Assembly: GCF_000826145.2 (NCBI RefSeq)
Contig: NZ_LN651337.1
Location: 437,774-501,773, forward strand
Length of the DNA stretch: 64,000 nt
Direction of reading: 5' to 3'
Source of the DNA: Sporosarcina koreensis
GTDB lineage: Bacteria > Bacillota > Bacilli > Bacillales_A > Planococcaceae
Below are positions 47,432 to 56,585 of the stretch, piece by piece. Both the position numbers and the translations under genes were made by a program. Below the pieces are notes generated by a model that was given only the letters and a program-made list of their open reading frames with translations, was not told where the DNA came from and made no database searches. The stretch's first letter is position 1. Each line of letters begins with the position of its first letter.

Positions 47432-48757
47432 ATGAAAGAACGGGAACAATGGACATCGAAAATCGGATTCATCTTAGCGGCGGCCGGGAGTGCAATCGGT
47501 CTCGGCGCAATATGGAAATTCCCTTACATGGCAGGCATGAATGGCGGGAGTGTGTTCGTGCTGCTGTTCATCCTCTGCACATTGGCGATTGGTCTGCCGA
47601 TCCTCCTGGCTGAGTTTGTCATCGGCAGGCGCGGACAGGCGGACGCCGTCACATCGCTTGAACGGCTGTCGAGCAGCAGGAAGTGGAATTGGGCCGGCTG
47701 GATGGGTCTGGCCGCGTCGTTCATCATCCTGTCATTCTACAGTGTGGTCGGCGGCTGGATCCTGTCTTACCTGATCCGGTCCCTGACAGGCGGCTTGAGC
47801 AATGTCAGCTATGGACAGCTGTTCAACGGTATCATCGAAAATCCATTCGAGGTGCTGATCGCCCAGGCCGCTTTCCTCATGCTGACCATCTGGATCGTCC
47901 AGAGCGGCATCCGGGGCGGCGTCGAACGGGCCAGCCGGTGGATGATGCCGCTGCTGTTCATCTTCTTCGTCGTTCTCGGAATCCGGTCGCTGACGCTTGA
48001 CGGTGCAATGGAAGGGCTGAAATTCCTGTTCGTGCCGGACTGGTCCTATTTGAACGGAAAGACCTTCCTGCTCGCGCTTGGCCAGGCGTTCTTCTCGCTC
48101 AGTGTCGGGGTCACCGCTATGATGACGTACGCATCCTATCTGAACAAAGAAGAGCGGCTCGGGCAGTCTGCCGTGAACGTTTCGGTACTTAACATCGTCA
48201 TCTCCCTGCTCGCGGGAATCGTCATCTTTCCGGCCGTTTTCGCGCTCGGCCAATCGCCTGCGGAAGGCCCCGGGCTGATTTTCGTCATTCTGCCGGCCAT
48301 CTTCAACGAAATTCCGTTCGGCGGCTTTTTCCTGCTCGTCTTCTTCATCCTTATGCTGTTTGCGACCCTGACCTCGGCAATTGCAATGCTTGAAATTGTC
48401 GTGTCGACGGGAATCCGAAGCAAAGTCGAACGGCGGGGCCGTGCTGCATGGCTGTTCGGCGGCCTGATCTTCATCGTCGGGATTCCGAGTGCCCTGTCAT
48501 TCGGCCTGCTCCAGGACGTCCAGATCTTCGGCGGTTCAATCTTCGATTTTGCGGATCTGCTGACGAGCCGGATCGCGATGCCGCTTGGCGCTCTCGCCGT
48601 CTCTGTCTTTGCAGGTTTCGTGCTGAGCCAGCAGGATACTGCAGATGAACTGAAGATGAATCCGACACTGCATACAATCTGGAAAACGCTCGTCCGGTAT
48701 ATCGTGCCGGCAGCGATCGTCATCATTTTCGCGACATGGATTGTTGATCTACTATAA
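47432..48757 (+). CDS. Sodium-dependent transporter, NSS/SNF family
   Basis: A 441-residue neurotransmitter:sodium symporter-family protein with 11-12 TM helices. The TM1 Na+ site 'FILAAAGSAIGLGAIWKFPY' and TM6 'GQAFFSLSVGVTAMMTYASY' are conserved. Bacterial members import amino acids with sodium; the substrate is unknown. The short C-terminal end after TM11 resembles YocR/YhdH-type proteins. Confidence 0.92.
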   Translation: MKEREQWTSKIGFILAAAGSAIGLGAIWKFPYMAGMNGGSVFVLLFILCTLAIGLPILLAEFVIGRRGQADAVTSLERLSSSRKWNWAGWMGLAASFIILSFYSVVGGWILSYLIRSLTGGLSNVSYGQLFNGIIENPFEVLIAQAAFLMLTIWIVQSGIRGGVERASRWMMPLLFIFFVVLGIRSLTLDGAMEGLKFLFVPDWSYLNGKTFLLALGQAFFSLSVGVTAMMTYASYLNKEERLGQSAVNVSVLNIVISLLAGIVIFPAVFALGQSPAEGPGLIFVILPAIFNEIPFGGFFLLVFFILMLFATLTSAIAMLEIVVSTGIRSKVERRGRAAWLFGGLIFIVGIPSALSFGLLQDVQIFGGSIFDFADLLTSRIAMPLGALAVSVFAGFVLSQQDTADELKMNPTLHTIWKTLVRYIVPAAIVIIFATWIVDLL

Positions 48758-48764
48758 TAATTGG

Positions 48765-48797
48765 AATCCGGTACAGGGATGTGCCGGATTTTTTTAT
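48765..48797 (+). terminator. Terminator of NSS transporter gene
   Basis: AATCCGGTAC / GTGCCGGATT stem (one wobble) with TTTTTT. Confidence 0.85.
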
Positions 48798-48875
48798 TGG
48801 AATTCTGAACCTTACCGGTCTTCATGGACGTATACATTAGCATGGCAGATGAAAACAAGACGGGGAGGCGGCAAC

Positions 48876-49550
48876 ATGGGGAGATGGAAAGAGGGACGGC
48901 GGGCAGGTTTCTCAGCTGCGGCAGATGTGCTCAGCCTGCTGCTCGCAGGATGCACAGAGAAAACGGATGCTCCGCATACAGAGGACCTGAAATCGGATAA
49001 GGAATCAGCGCGAACCGTTCAGCTGAAAGAGGAAGTAGGGAAGACGGAAGACACGCTGATCCCCGCGGTGGCGATTGCGAAAGTGCAGTCCGTCCTGAAT
49101 ATCGAACTGAACGGGCCGAACCCCAGATACCAGGCGGTCATGCATGAGATCATGACCAGTCCGGGGAGCGAAAAAGAGAAACAAGCAGACTATGATTCCC
49201 TGATCGAATCGCTGTATGGACCTTATTTCACCGAAGACGGCCTGTATCGGCTGAAAGCAACAGGGGTATTCCGGTATCACTTGATTGAAGAGACCAATTA
49301 CAGTCTGCGTCTCATTGAAGCGGAGGTCACCCAGAGTGACGTCAAGACAGCGTCCAACCAGTACAATATCACGGCAGTTGTCGAGATGGCGGTTGACGGC
49401 ATGGAACCCGGACGCTTTGACATGGTTGGAAAAGCGGTCTTCAATAAGAAAGAGGGGAAGATCGGAGACTTTTACATTGAGGACCCCAGTATGGAAATTC
49501 ACGATAAACTGTTCCAAGCAGTGAATGGAGCAGACGATCCAGCTGACTGA
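48876..49550 (+). CDS. Putative lipoprotein, uncharacterised
   Basis: A 224-residue predicted lipoprotein. ATG 48876 follows GGGGAGG; the signal segment ends in lipobox 'LLLAGC' (cysteine about residue 26). The mature part is polar with an alternating strand pattern at the C-terminus ('YNITAVVEMAVDGMEPGRFD'), NTF2-like in appearance. The h-region is short and contains an Ala-Asp, so export should be confirmed. No known family. Confidence 0.65.
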   Translation: MGRWKEGRRAGFSAAADVLSLLLAGCTEKTDAPHTEDLKSDKESARTVQLKEEVGKTEDTLIPAVAIAKVQSVLNIELNGPNPRYQAVMHEIMTSPGSEKEKQADYDSLIESLYGPYFTEDGLYRLKATGVFRYHLIEETNYSLRLIEAEVTQSDVKTASNQYNITAVVEMAVDGMEPGRFDMVGKAVFNKKEGKIGDFYIEDPSMEIHDKLFQAVNGADDPAD

Positions 49551-49662
49551 ACCAGGGAATCCCTGTTCGGCCAGGATTGTGTAGACATTTGACAGGTTAC
49601 CCTTTACATTAGGTAGGAGACTATCGCTTTGTGTGAAAGTACTGAAAAAGGGGCTGACAGGG

Positions 49663-50367
49663 ATGAACAGGGTTTTGATTGTCGAAGACGAACCGTCCAT
49701 AGCTGCATTGCTTAAATACAATTTGGAACAGTCGGGATTTCTGGCGGATGTCACGCATGACGGGCAGTCAGCCGTCACCATGGCAGCGGAAAACCGGCCG
49801 GATCTGATCATTCTCGACATCATGCTGCCTGAAATGGACGGCATGGAAGTATGCAAGACATTGCGGCAGGAGAAAATCCAGACACCGATCCTCATGCTGA
49901 CCGCAAAATCGGAGGAATTCGACAAGATTCTCGCACTCGAACTGGGGGCTGACGACTATTTGACGAAACCATTCAGCCCGCGGGAAGTGGTCGCCCGCGT
50001 CAAAGCGATCATCCGGAGGTCCCGGCTGACCGTTCCAGAACCTGAGCCGCAGCAGGATAAGCCGTTCCGCATCGGGGAGCTGATCATCTATCCAGAACGG
50101 ATCGAGGCCCAGTTCTCCGGGAAGCCGCTGGACCTGACGCCGAAAGAATTCGAATTGCTGCTGTACCTCGCGCGCCACAGCGGCAAAGTGCTGAACCGCG
50201 AACAGCTGCTGGACAAAGTATGGAACTATGAATATACCGGGGATTCAAGGATCGTAGATGTCCATATCAGCCACTTGCGTGAAAAGATTGAACGGGATTC
50301 CAGGAAGCCGATGTATATCAAGACCGTCCGGGGGTTCGGCTACAAACTGGAACGGATCAGTGACTGA
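49663..50367 (+). CDS. phoP: OmpR/PhoB-family response regulator, PhoP-like
   Basis: A 234-residue two-component regulator. Receiver domain with phospho-acceptor Asp52 ('LIILDIMLPEMDG') and Lys102 ('LTKPFSP'); C-terminal winged helix with 'LTPKEFELLLYLARHSGKVL' and 'TRIVDVHISHLR'-like 'SRIVDVHISHLREKIE'. It is close to B. subtilis PhoP. Unlike phoPR operons, no histidine kinase follows: a terminator comes at once, then pstS with a PHO box. It is probably the activator of that operon, with its kinase encoded elsewhere. Confidence 0.9.
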   Translation: MNRVLIVEDEPSIAALLKYNLEQSGFLADVTHDGQSAVTMAAENRPDLIILDIMLPEMDGMEVCKTLRQEKIQTPILMLTAKSEEFDKILALELGADDYLTKPFSPREVVARVKAIIRRSRLTVPEPEPQQDKPFRIGELIIYPERIEAQFSGKPLDLTPKEFELLLYLARHSGKVLNREQLLDKVWNYEYTGDSRIVDVHISHLREKIERDSRKPMYIKTVRGFGYKLERISD

Positions 50368-50385
50368 TCCTGCATACATACCGCG

Positions 50386-50412
50386 AAACCGCCTATGCCA
50401 GGCGGTTTTTTT
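50386..50412 (+). terminator. phoP terminator
   Basis: AAACCGCC / GGCGGTTT stem with a seven-T run. Confidence 0.85.
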
Positions 50413-50437
50413 CGTGTAAAGCTATCAATATATGATC

Positions 50438-50476
50438 TTTACATAACCTTTACTTCCGCTTCAAGTGCCCTTAATA
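50438..50476 (+). promoter_or_regulatory. PHO box (PhoP-P binding repeats) of the pst operon
   Basis: Four hexamers at an exact 11-bp period: TTTACA (50438), TTTACT (50449), TTCAAG (50460), TTAATA (50471). The first two match the Bacillus PhoP repeat TT(A/C/T)ACA closely; the last two are weaker. A -10-like TATAGA follows at 50491-50496. This predicts activation of pstS under phosphate starvation. Confidence 0.7.
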
Positions 50477-50544
50477 CTGCTTCGTTACAGTATAGATACA
50501 GCAGCGAACGAGAGCTGTAAAAAAATGTTGAGGTGGGATACAGA

Positions 50545-51459
50545 TTGAAGAAAAGAAATCGGTTATCATTCGCAGCAGCTATTCTATTGTGTGCCGGATT
50601 GTCCGCAGCCTGCAGTTCGTCAAAAGCAGAACAGTCAGAAGGCGGGGCAGATGCGAAGGAACCTGCCGCAGAAACATCAGGCAACATTACGGCGGTCGGC
50701 TCAAGTGCACTCCAGCCGCTAGTTGAAGCTGCAGCCCAGCAATACAGCGCAGATCATCCGGGAGCTGTCATCAACGTCCAGGGAGGCGGCAGCGGCACAG
50801 GGCTCAGCAAGATCAGTGAAGGAGCTGTCGATATCGGAAATTCTGATATCTTCGCTGAAGAGAAGGACGGAATCGATGCAAGCAAGATCGTTGACCATAA
50901 AGTGGCAGTCGTCGGCATGGGGCCGGTCGTCCATCCGGATACCGGTGTGGAAGATGTCACGTCGGAAGAATTGATCGATATCTTCACAGGCAAACTGACG
51001 AACTGGAAAGAGCTTGGCGGAGCGGACCAGGAAATCTCGGTCATCAACCGGGCGCAAGGCTCCGGCACCCGCGCCACATTCGAGGCATTCGGACTGGACG
51101 GGAACGAACCGATGGACGCCCAGGAACAGGATTCCTCAGGCACTGTCCGGAAGATTGTCAGCGAAACACCAGGCGCCATCAGCTATCTGGCGTTCTCGTA
51201 CTTCGATGATTCCGTCACGGCTTTGAAAGTGAATGGTGTCTCTCCGACCAAAGAGGAAGTCGAAACGAACAATTGGGAGATCTGGGCCTACCAGCACATG
51301 TATACGAATGGGGAAGCGGACGGGCTCGCGAAAGAGCTGATCGACTACATCTTGTCGGATGACGTACAGGATACACTGCTTCCTGAGATGGGCTACCTGC
51401 CGGTGACCGGTATGGAAGTCGAGCGGGATGCAGAAGGTACCATCGAGAAAACAAAGTAA
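50545..51459 (+). CDS. pstS: Phosphate ABC transporter substrate-binding lipoprotein
   Basis: A 304-residue phosphate-binding protein anchored by lipidation: lipobox 'LSAAC' after 'LKKRNRLSFAAAILLCAG'. The phosphate-binding elements 'GSSALQPLVEAAA', 'GGGSGTGLSKISEGAVDIGN' and 'INRAQGSGTRATFEAF' are intact. TTG 50545 with a GAGGTGGG site is chosen. It is the first gene of pstS-C-A-B-B, behind the PHO box. Confidence 0.96.
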   Translation: MKKRNRLSFAAAILLCAGLSAACSSSKAEQSEGGADAKEPAAETSGNITAVGSSALQPLVEAAAQQYSADHPGAVINVQGGGSGTGLSKISEGAVDIGNSDIFAEEKDGIDASKIVDHKVAVVGMGPVVHPDTGVEDVTSEELIDIFTGKLTNWKELGGADQEISVINRAQGSGTRATFEAFGLDGNEPMDAQEQDSSGTVRKIVSETPGAISYLAFSYFDDSVTALKVNGVSPTKEEVETNNWEIWAYQHMYTNGEADGLAKELIDYILSDDVQDTLLPEMGYLPVTGMEVERDAEGTIEKTK

Positions 51460-51493
51460 CTGCAGAACGCAGTCTTCGCAGAAAGGGGAACGG

Positions 51494-52426
51494 ATGATGG
51501 CCAAGTTAGTGAAAGAGACGGAGCATCCGTTATTCAGACGAAGCAGAAAACAGCACACTGAACGGATCGGCAGAGGATTGACCTTTGCCGCCGTTCTGAT
51601 GACCGCACTGCTGACTGCGGCAATCTTCTTCCTCGTCTTTACAAAAGGGATATCGACATTCACGGTGAACGGCGGAAGCGTGAAACAATTCTTCACAGGA
51701 ACCTCCTGGAATCCCGGCCGGCAAACTGGATCGGGCCAGCCGATCATCGGCGCCCTGCCGTTCCTTGCTGGGTCGCTTGCGGTCACCGGGCTTTCGGCGA
51801 TCCTCTGCACGCCGATCGCTGTCGGTGCCGCCTTGTTCATGAGTGAAATTTCGCCGAAGTCGGGAAGGACCATACTGCAGCCGGTGATCGAGCTGCTTGT
51901 CGGAATTCCTTCCGTCGTGTATGGCTTCATCGGTCTCAGTGTCGTCGTCCCGCTGCTGCGGGACCATGTATCAGGAAGCGGCTTCGGAATCGCAGCAGGC
52001 ACCATCGTGCTGTCGGTCATGATCCTGCCGACAGTGACAAGCCTTGCATTCGATGCGATCCAGTCAGTCCCGCGCCAGCTCCGGGAAGCGTCTCTCGCAC
52101 TCGGGTCCACACGTTGGCAGATGATCTGTAAAGTGATCCTGGCAACCGCCAAACCGGGACTGCTGATGGCTGTCATCTTCGGAATGGCACGCGCATTCGG
52201 TGAAGCTCTTGCAGTCCAGATGGTGATCGGCAACGCCGCCGTGCTGCCGCATTCACTGTTCGAGCCTGCCTCGACATTGACGAGCATCCTGACGATGGGG
52301 ATGGGGTATACCGTTCTCGGTACTGCGGAAAACAATGCTCTCTGGTCACTCGCACTCGTCCTGCTGCTCATGTCACTCGTGTTCACACTCAGTGTCCGCT
52401 GGATCGGAAGGAGGAAACGCCGATGA
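51494..52426 (+). CDS. pstC: Phosphate ABC transporter permease PstC
   Basis: A 310-residue six-TM permease with the EAA coupling loop 'AIQSVPRQLREASLALGSTR'. The start is ATG 51494 (or 51497) after AAAGGGG. It pairs with PstA to form the channel and overlaps pstA by 4 nt (ATGA). Confidence 0.96.
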   Translation: MMAKLVKETEHPLFRRSRKQHTERIGRGLTFAAVLMTALLTAAIFFLVFTKGISTFTVNGGSVKQFFTGTSWNPGRQTGSGQPIIGALPFLAGSLAVTGLSAILCTPIAVGAALFMSEISPKSGRTILQPVIELLVGIPSVVYGFIGLSVVVPLLRDHVSGSGFGIAAGTIVLSVMILPTVTSLAFDAIQSVPRQLREASLALGSTRWQMICKVILATAKPGLLMAVIFGMARAFGEALAVQMVIGNAAVLPHSLFEPASTLTSILTMGMGYTVLGTAENNALWSLALVLLLMSLVFTLSVRWIGRRKRR

Positions 52427-53310
52427 TCAATGCAAAACAGGCGGATCGGCTTGCAACGGCCGGACTTTACGCCATCGCAGGACTGATCCTCGCGCTGCTC
52501 GGCGGGCTTCTCGGTTATGTATTCGTCAAAGGGCTTCCGATATTGAGCCTGGAATTCATCACCTCGCCACCGCAGATCTTCACAAGCGGCGGCGGGGTCG
52601 GCCCGCAGCTGTTCAATTCGTTCTACCTGCTCATTCTGACGCTCGTATTCTCGCTGCCTGTCGCACTAGGCGCAGGAATCTATCTCGCTGAATACGCGAA
52701 AGACAGCTGGCTCATCCGCGGTCTGCGGGTCGCGATAGAAGTCCTGTCGTCCCTGCCTTCGATTGTCGTCGGTCTGTTCGGCTTTCTGTTTTTCGTCATC
52801 TATATGGGCTGGGGATTCTCCATCATATCCGGAGCACTCGCGCTGTCCGTATTCAACCTGCCCCTGCTTGTCCGGGTCGTCGAGCAATCGGTTGAGAACG
52901 TGCCGCGTGCACAGCGGGATGCCGGCGTTGCACTTGGGTTCTCCAAATGGGAGACGATTACACAGATCGTTCTGCCCGCTGCGCTGCCGGGACTGCTGAC
53001 GGGGATCATCCTGGCGGCTGGCCGGGTATTCGGGGAAGCGGCGGCACTCATCTATACAGCCGGCATGAGTACGCCGGCACTCGATTTCAGTGACTGGAAT
53101 CCACTGTCGCCGGTGTCACCGCTCAATCCGTTCAGACCCGCCGAAACGATGGCCGTCCATATTTGGAAAATCAATGGGGAAGGCATCATGCCGGATGCGG
53201 CCGCAATCTCAGATGGTGCCGCGGCCCTGCTGATCCTGTCCATCCTGCTGTTCAACCTGGCAGCACGTTTCATCGGCCGCTTCGTCTTCAAAAAAATGAG
53301 TGCAAGCTAG
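52423..53310 (+). CDS. pstA: Phosphate ABC transporter permease PstA
   Basis: A 295-residue six-TM permease with the EAA loop 'SVENVPRAQRDAGVALGFSK' and the PstA-typical 'EVLSSLPSIVVGLFGFLFF'. It is translationally coupled to pstC. The spacer to pstB is 15 nt with an AGGAG site. Confidence 0.96.
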   Translation: MINAKQADRLATAGLYAIAGLILALLGGLLGYVFVKGLPILSLEFITSPPQIFTSGGGVGPQLFNSFYLLILTLVFSLPVALGAGIYLAEYAKDSWLIRGLRVAIEVLSSLPSIVVGLFGFLFFVIYMGWGFSIISGALALSVFNLPLLVRVVEQSVENVPRAQRDAGVALGFSKWETITQIVLPAALPGLLTGIILAAGRVFGEAAALIYTAGMSTPALDFSDWNPLSPVSPLNPFRPAETMAVHIWKINGEGIMPDAAAISDGAAALLILSILLFNLAARFIGRFVFKKMSAS

Positions 53311-53325
53311 AATAGGAGTGATCGT

Positions 53326-54156
53326 ATGCAGGCAGTCACATTGAGGAACCCGTCAGTACCTGCAGGTGCGCATGTCACCGCAGCCACAGGTTCCGGACGG
53401 GAATATCCGAAGCTGTCAACGGACCGGCTGTCGGTCTTCTATGGAAGCGTCCAGGCAGTGAAGGAAGTCAGTCTGACGTTCCGTACAAACACGGTGACAG
53501 CGCTGATCGGACCATCAGGATGTGGGAAATCGACCTTCCTGCGGGCGCTGAACCGCATGAACGACAGCATTCCGGACTGCCGGACGGAAGGCGGCGTCTA
53601 TTATGACGGCATCCAGCTGAACCGGCCGCAAGTGAATCTGCTGGAAGTCCGCAAACGGATCGGCATGGTGTTCCAGCGGCCGGTTCCCTTCGCTAAATCG
53701 ATCTACAAGAACGTTGCTGCAGGTCCGATCCGCCATGGGGAAAGGCGCCGGGCAGAACTCGACAAGATCGTCGAAGACAGCCTGCGGAAAGCCGCCCTGT
53801 GGGATGAAGTGAAAGATCAGCTGCACAGTTCGGCGCTCCGTCTGTCAGGTGGTCAGCAGCAGCGTCTCTGTATCGCGCGGGCCCTTGCCATGCAGCCGGA
53901 TGTGCTGCTGCTGGACGAACCGGCCTCCGCGCTCGATCCTGTATCGACTGCAAAGATCGAGGAGCTGATCGGCCGTCTGAAACAGGAGATCACAATCATC
54001 ATCGTCACCCATAACATGGAGCAGGCGAAACGCATATCAGACGAAACCGCCTATTTCTACATGGGGCACATGGTCGAACACGGAGCCACGGAGCAGCTGT
54101 TCAATCAGCCGCTGGACGAACGGACGAAACAATACGTCTCGGGACAAATCGGATAG
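53326..54156 (+). CDS. pstB: Phosphate ABC transporter ATP-binding protein (first copy)
   Basis: A 276-residue PstB ATPase: Walker A 'GPSGCGKST', PstB-typical '[20 protein letters not shown]', signature 'LSGGQQQRL', Walker B '[13 protein letters not shown]' (Ala in place of the usual Thr after EP). It has about 25 extra N-terminal residues. Two PstB genes in tandem also occur in B. subtilis (pstBA, pstBB). Confidence 0.95.
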   Translation: MQAVTLRNPSVPAGAHVTAATGSGREYPKLSTDRLSVFYGSVQAVKEVSLTFRTNTVTALIGPSGCGKSTFLRALNRMNDSIPDCRTEGGVYYDGIQLNRPQVNLLEVRKRIGMVFQRPVPFAKSIYKNVAAGPIRHGERRRAELDKIVEDSLRKAALWDEVKDQLHSSALRLSGGQQQRLCIARALAMQPDVLLLDEPASALDPVSTAKIEELIGRLKQEITIIIVTHNMEQAKRISDETAYFYMGHMVEHGATEQLFNQPLDERTKQYVSGQIG

Positions 54157-54166
54157 GGGGATCTAC

Positions 54167-54949
54167 ATGATGAAGACAGCTGCCGTGCCCACATACGAAC
54201 CGGCAATCCGGACAGAACAGTTCCGATTTTTCTATGGAACGAACGAAGCGCTGAAAGGGATCGATCTGACTGTCGAACAGAAGGCGATCACCGCCCTGAT
54301 CGGTCCGTCGGGCTGCGGAAAGTCGACATTCCTCCGCTCACTGAACCGCATGAACGACCTGATTCCTGGAACAAGGACATCCGGTTCCATCTGGATCGGC
54401 GGTGAGGACATCACGAAACGCACGGAAGATACGGTCGCCCTCCGGAAGAAAGTCGGGATGGTCTTCCAGCATGCGAATCCTTTCCCGTTTTCCATCTACG
54501 ACAACATTGCATACGGGCCGCGTATCCATGGAACGTTCAGGAAATCCGAACTGGACGAGATCGCGGAATCATGTCTGCAGTCCGCTGCCCTTTGGGAGGA
54601 AGTGAAAGATGATCTGAAGAAGCCGGCAGCCAGCCTGTCAGGAGGTCAGCAGCAGCGGCTGATGATCGCCCGTGCGCTTGCAGTGGAGCCGGAAATCCTG
54701 CTGATGGATGAACCGACATCCGCGCTCGATCCGGTCTCCGGCGCACGGATCGAACAGCTCATCAAGTCCTTGAAAGAGCGGTTCACGATCATCCTTGTCA
54801 CACACAACATGCAGCAGGCACAAAGGATTTCGGACCGGACAGCCTTCTTCCTGAACGGGGAAGTGAAGGAGACAGGGGAGACGAAGAGGGTGTTCAGCAA
54901 CCCCCAGTTTTCGGAGACAGCCGACTATATTGCAGGGAAGTTCGGCTGA
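54167..54949 (+). CDS. pstB: Phosphate ABC transporter ATP-binding protein (second copy)
   Basis: A 260-residue PstB with Walker A 'GPSGCGKST', '[20 protein letters not shown]', signature 'LSGGQQQRL' and '[11 protein letters not shown]'. It is 10 nt after the first pstB and a clear paralogue, differing mainly in the helical domain and termini. No phoU follows, although many pst operons have it; here the operon ends. Confidence 0.95.
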   Translation: MMKTAAVPTYEPAIRTEQFRFFYGTNEALKGIDLTVEQKAITALIGPSGCGKSTFLRSLNRMNDLIPGTRTSGSIWIGGEDITKRTEDTVALRKKVGMVFQHANPFPFSIYDNIAYGPRIHGTFRKSELDEIAESCLQSAALWEEVKDDLKKPAASLSGGQQQRLMIARALAVEPEILLMDEPTSALDPVSGARIEQLIKSLKERFTIILVTHNMQQAQRISDRTAFFLNGEVKETGETKRVFSNPQFSETADYIAGKFG

Positions 54950-54973
54950 CGGGACGACAATACAGGCACAGGA

Positions 54974-54998
54974 AAAGCCGCCCGGTATGGACGGCTTA
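54974..54998. terminator. Weak terminator hairpin after pst operon
   Basis: AAGCCG(C)CC / GG(A)CGGCTT with a short T stretch, overlapping the end of the convergent gene. Confidence 0.5.
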
Positions 54999-55730
54999 TT
55001 TCATTTCCTTATGGGTGAACGGGCATTTGCCTTGGATCGGTTCGCTGTCATCACCGATGAAGAACTGCTTCCATTCATTATGATCCGGGTCGCCAAAATG
55101 GCTGATATCCGGATGTTTCGGCAGATGATCCCACGCTTCGACGCGCTCGCGGACTTTTTCGCGTGACATGATGCCGCCTTTTTCAGTACCGGTCAGTCCT
55201 TTGAAGATCTTACGCGGCTGGAACCCGATCACCATCGCATTGCCGAGGTCCCGTGTCTTCCGCTGTTTATAGGCAGGTGTGTTGCCAAAAGCGAAGATCG
55301 GTTCTCCATGGAACCGGAAATCCCACAGATGGTGGTCGGGATCCCGTGGGCTGTCTGCAGGCCATTCGATCTCGTCCTCATCGTGCAGATATTGAAGAAT
55401 GTCCCAGAACTGCTTCCGGTATTCATCCAGTGTCCCTTCCGTTTCAAATGGTTCCACAAAGACGAACAAGCCGTGCCGCTTATGTTTTGGATTATCGAAC
55501 AGTGCGAGGAATTCTGTCAGCGCCTGCGGGAGATTACTCCAGTCATCCTGGGTGATGTAGGCATAGCGGAGCTCACCTTTCCGTTCGCCGTTCATACCGA
55601 AATAGCACGGGAACGTTTTATCCGTAACCGTTTCATGGAATGTCGTATATTCGCGGATCAGCCATTCAGGCAGATCCGTTCTTGTTGTCAGGTCTTCTTT
55701 CGTCAGCAATGCCTGTTTCGTATCTATCAC
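54996..55730 (-). CDS. YqcI/YcgG-family protein
   Basis: A 244-residue soluble protein of the YqcI/YcgG (FPC/CPF motif) family: the name-giving 'FPCYFGM' near residue 41 and 'KCPFTH' near the C-terminus are both present, and 'DLGNAMVIGFQPRKIFKGL' is typical. Some members are heme-using enzymes, but the reaction here is unknown. The start has an AAGGATGA-type site. Confidence 0.85.
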   Translation of the reverse strand: MIDTKQALLTKEDLTTRTDLPEWLIREYTTFHETVTDKTFPCYFGMNGERKGELRYAYITQDDWSNLPQALTEFLALFDNPKHKRHGLFVFVEPFETEGTLDEYRKQFWDILQYLHDEDEIEWPADSPRDPDHHLWDFRFHGEPIFAFGNTPAYKQRKTRDLGNAMVIGFQPRKIFKGLTGTEKGGIMSREKVRERVEAWDHLPKHPDISHFGDPDHNEWKQFFIGDDSEPIQGKCPFTHKEMK

Positions 55731-55899
55731 AAGTCGTCATCCTTTCTTCCCTTACCAATCTTCCTGTTTCCTGAATTCCCTCGATTTCAGCTGACCAAAC
55801 CGTCCAACGGAAAAAAGTTTAGAAGTCCGGAGCTGTCCGTTCGATAATCAGGATCTGCGATGAATAATCCTATTGGAATTGACATAGACTGAAGCATCA

Positions 55900-55952
55900 C
55901 AGAGCCGCGGCACGACTCTGTCCCGCCTGAGGGGCACTTTCGGCAGAAAGTG
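55900..55952. other. Gene-free stretch with two hairpins
   Basis: Between 55731 and 56015 no gene is seen. Two hairpins stand out: CAGAG/CTCTG (55900-55920) and a perfect 7-bp CACTTTC-GGCA-GAAAGTG (55935-55952). No T run and no complete promoter, so this may be decayed sequence or a small RNA. Confidence 0.3.
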
Positions 55953-56015
55953 GAAAACCAATACCCGGCCCGCTCCGACTGGGGACTGCCCAGCAGTGCC
56001 GCCTACATAGATGAG

Positions 56016-56402
56016 TCATCCTTCAAGCAGAGTATAGTATTCGTACAGTTCACCGTCCTCTTCAATGACCAGGATGTACAGCGTATCCTCCCGGCTGCCA
56101 TGTTTGTCTGTCGAATAGATCTTTGAGCCTTTTTCCAGGCGGCTCGCATAGAAGTCATGGAAGAAATACGGCGAATCCGTCGTCTTTTTCACCTTTCCGA
56201 TATTGAACCCTTTTTCCAGGTTGGTCATCTCAGCTGCAGGCTTCTCACTCGCCGTATAGACGAAGCTGCCGACGCGCACGATATCGGCTTCCGGATTTTC
56301 CTTTAAAATATTTTTTGCCGTAGGATTCCCCATGCCGGCATCTCCGCATGCAGTCAAAAGCAGCGCGAATGCGGCCAGGAGCATCAGTTTGAGTACACTC
56401 AT
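56016..56402 (-). CDS. Small putative lipoprotein
   Basis: A 128-residue protein with lipobox 'LLLTAC' (cysteine about residue 19) and a hydrophilic mature domain ('PYFFHDFYASRLEKGSKIYS'). It might belong to the DUF4247 lipoproteins, but this is a guess. ATG 56402 is preferred for its GGGGAGGTG site; seven upstream in-frame residues are left out. Confidence 0.65.
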   Translation of the reverse strand: MSVLKLMLLAAFALLLTACGDAGMGNPTAKNILKENPEADIVRVGSFVYTASEKPAAEMTNLEKGFNIGKVKKTTDSPYFFHDFYASRLEKGSKIYSTDKHGSREDTLYILVIEEDGELYEYYTLLEG

Positions 56403-56585
56403 CCGAACACCTCCCCGGTACATCCGTCTTCGACAGAGTCCGTCCTATTCCTTTTCCTTTTCCCTGTCAGCAGGCACTGTCAAACGATGCAGGCCGAGCA
56501 GCTGAACACCAGCAGTCTGCACTGTCCTTTCCGGGGCAGACTGCTATATACTTGTAGTAACTACTAGAAGACAGAAGGGGACCGC

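Noticed and set aside
49590..49620. TTGACA and TTTACA upstream of phoP as a second PHO box.
   Set aside because: Spacing is 14 bp instead of 11, and only two hexamers are present.
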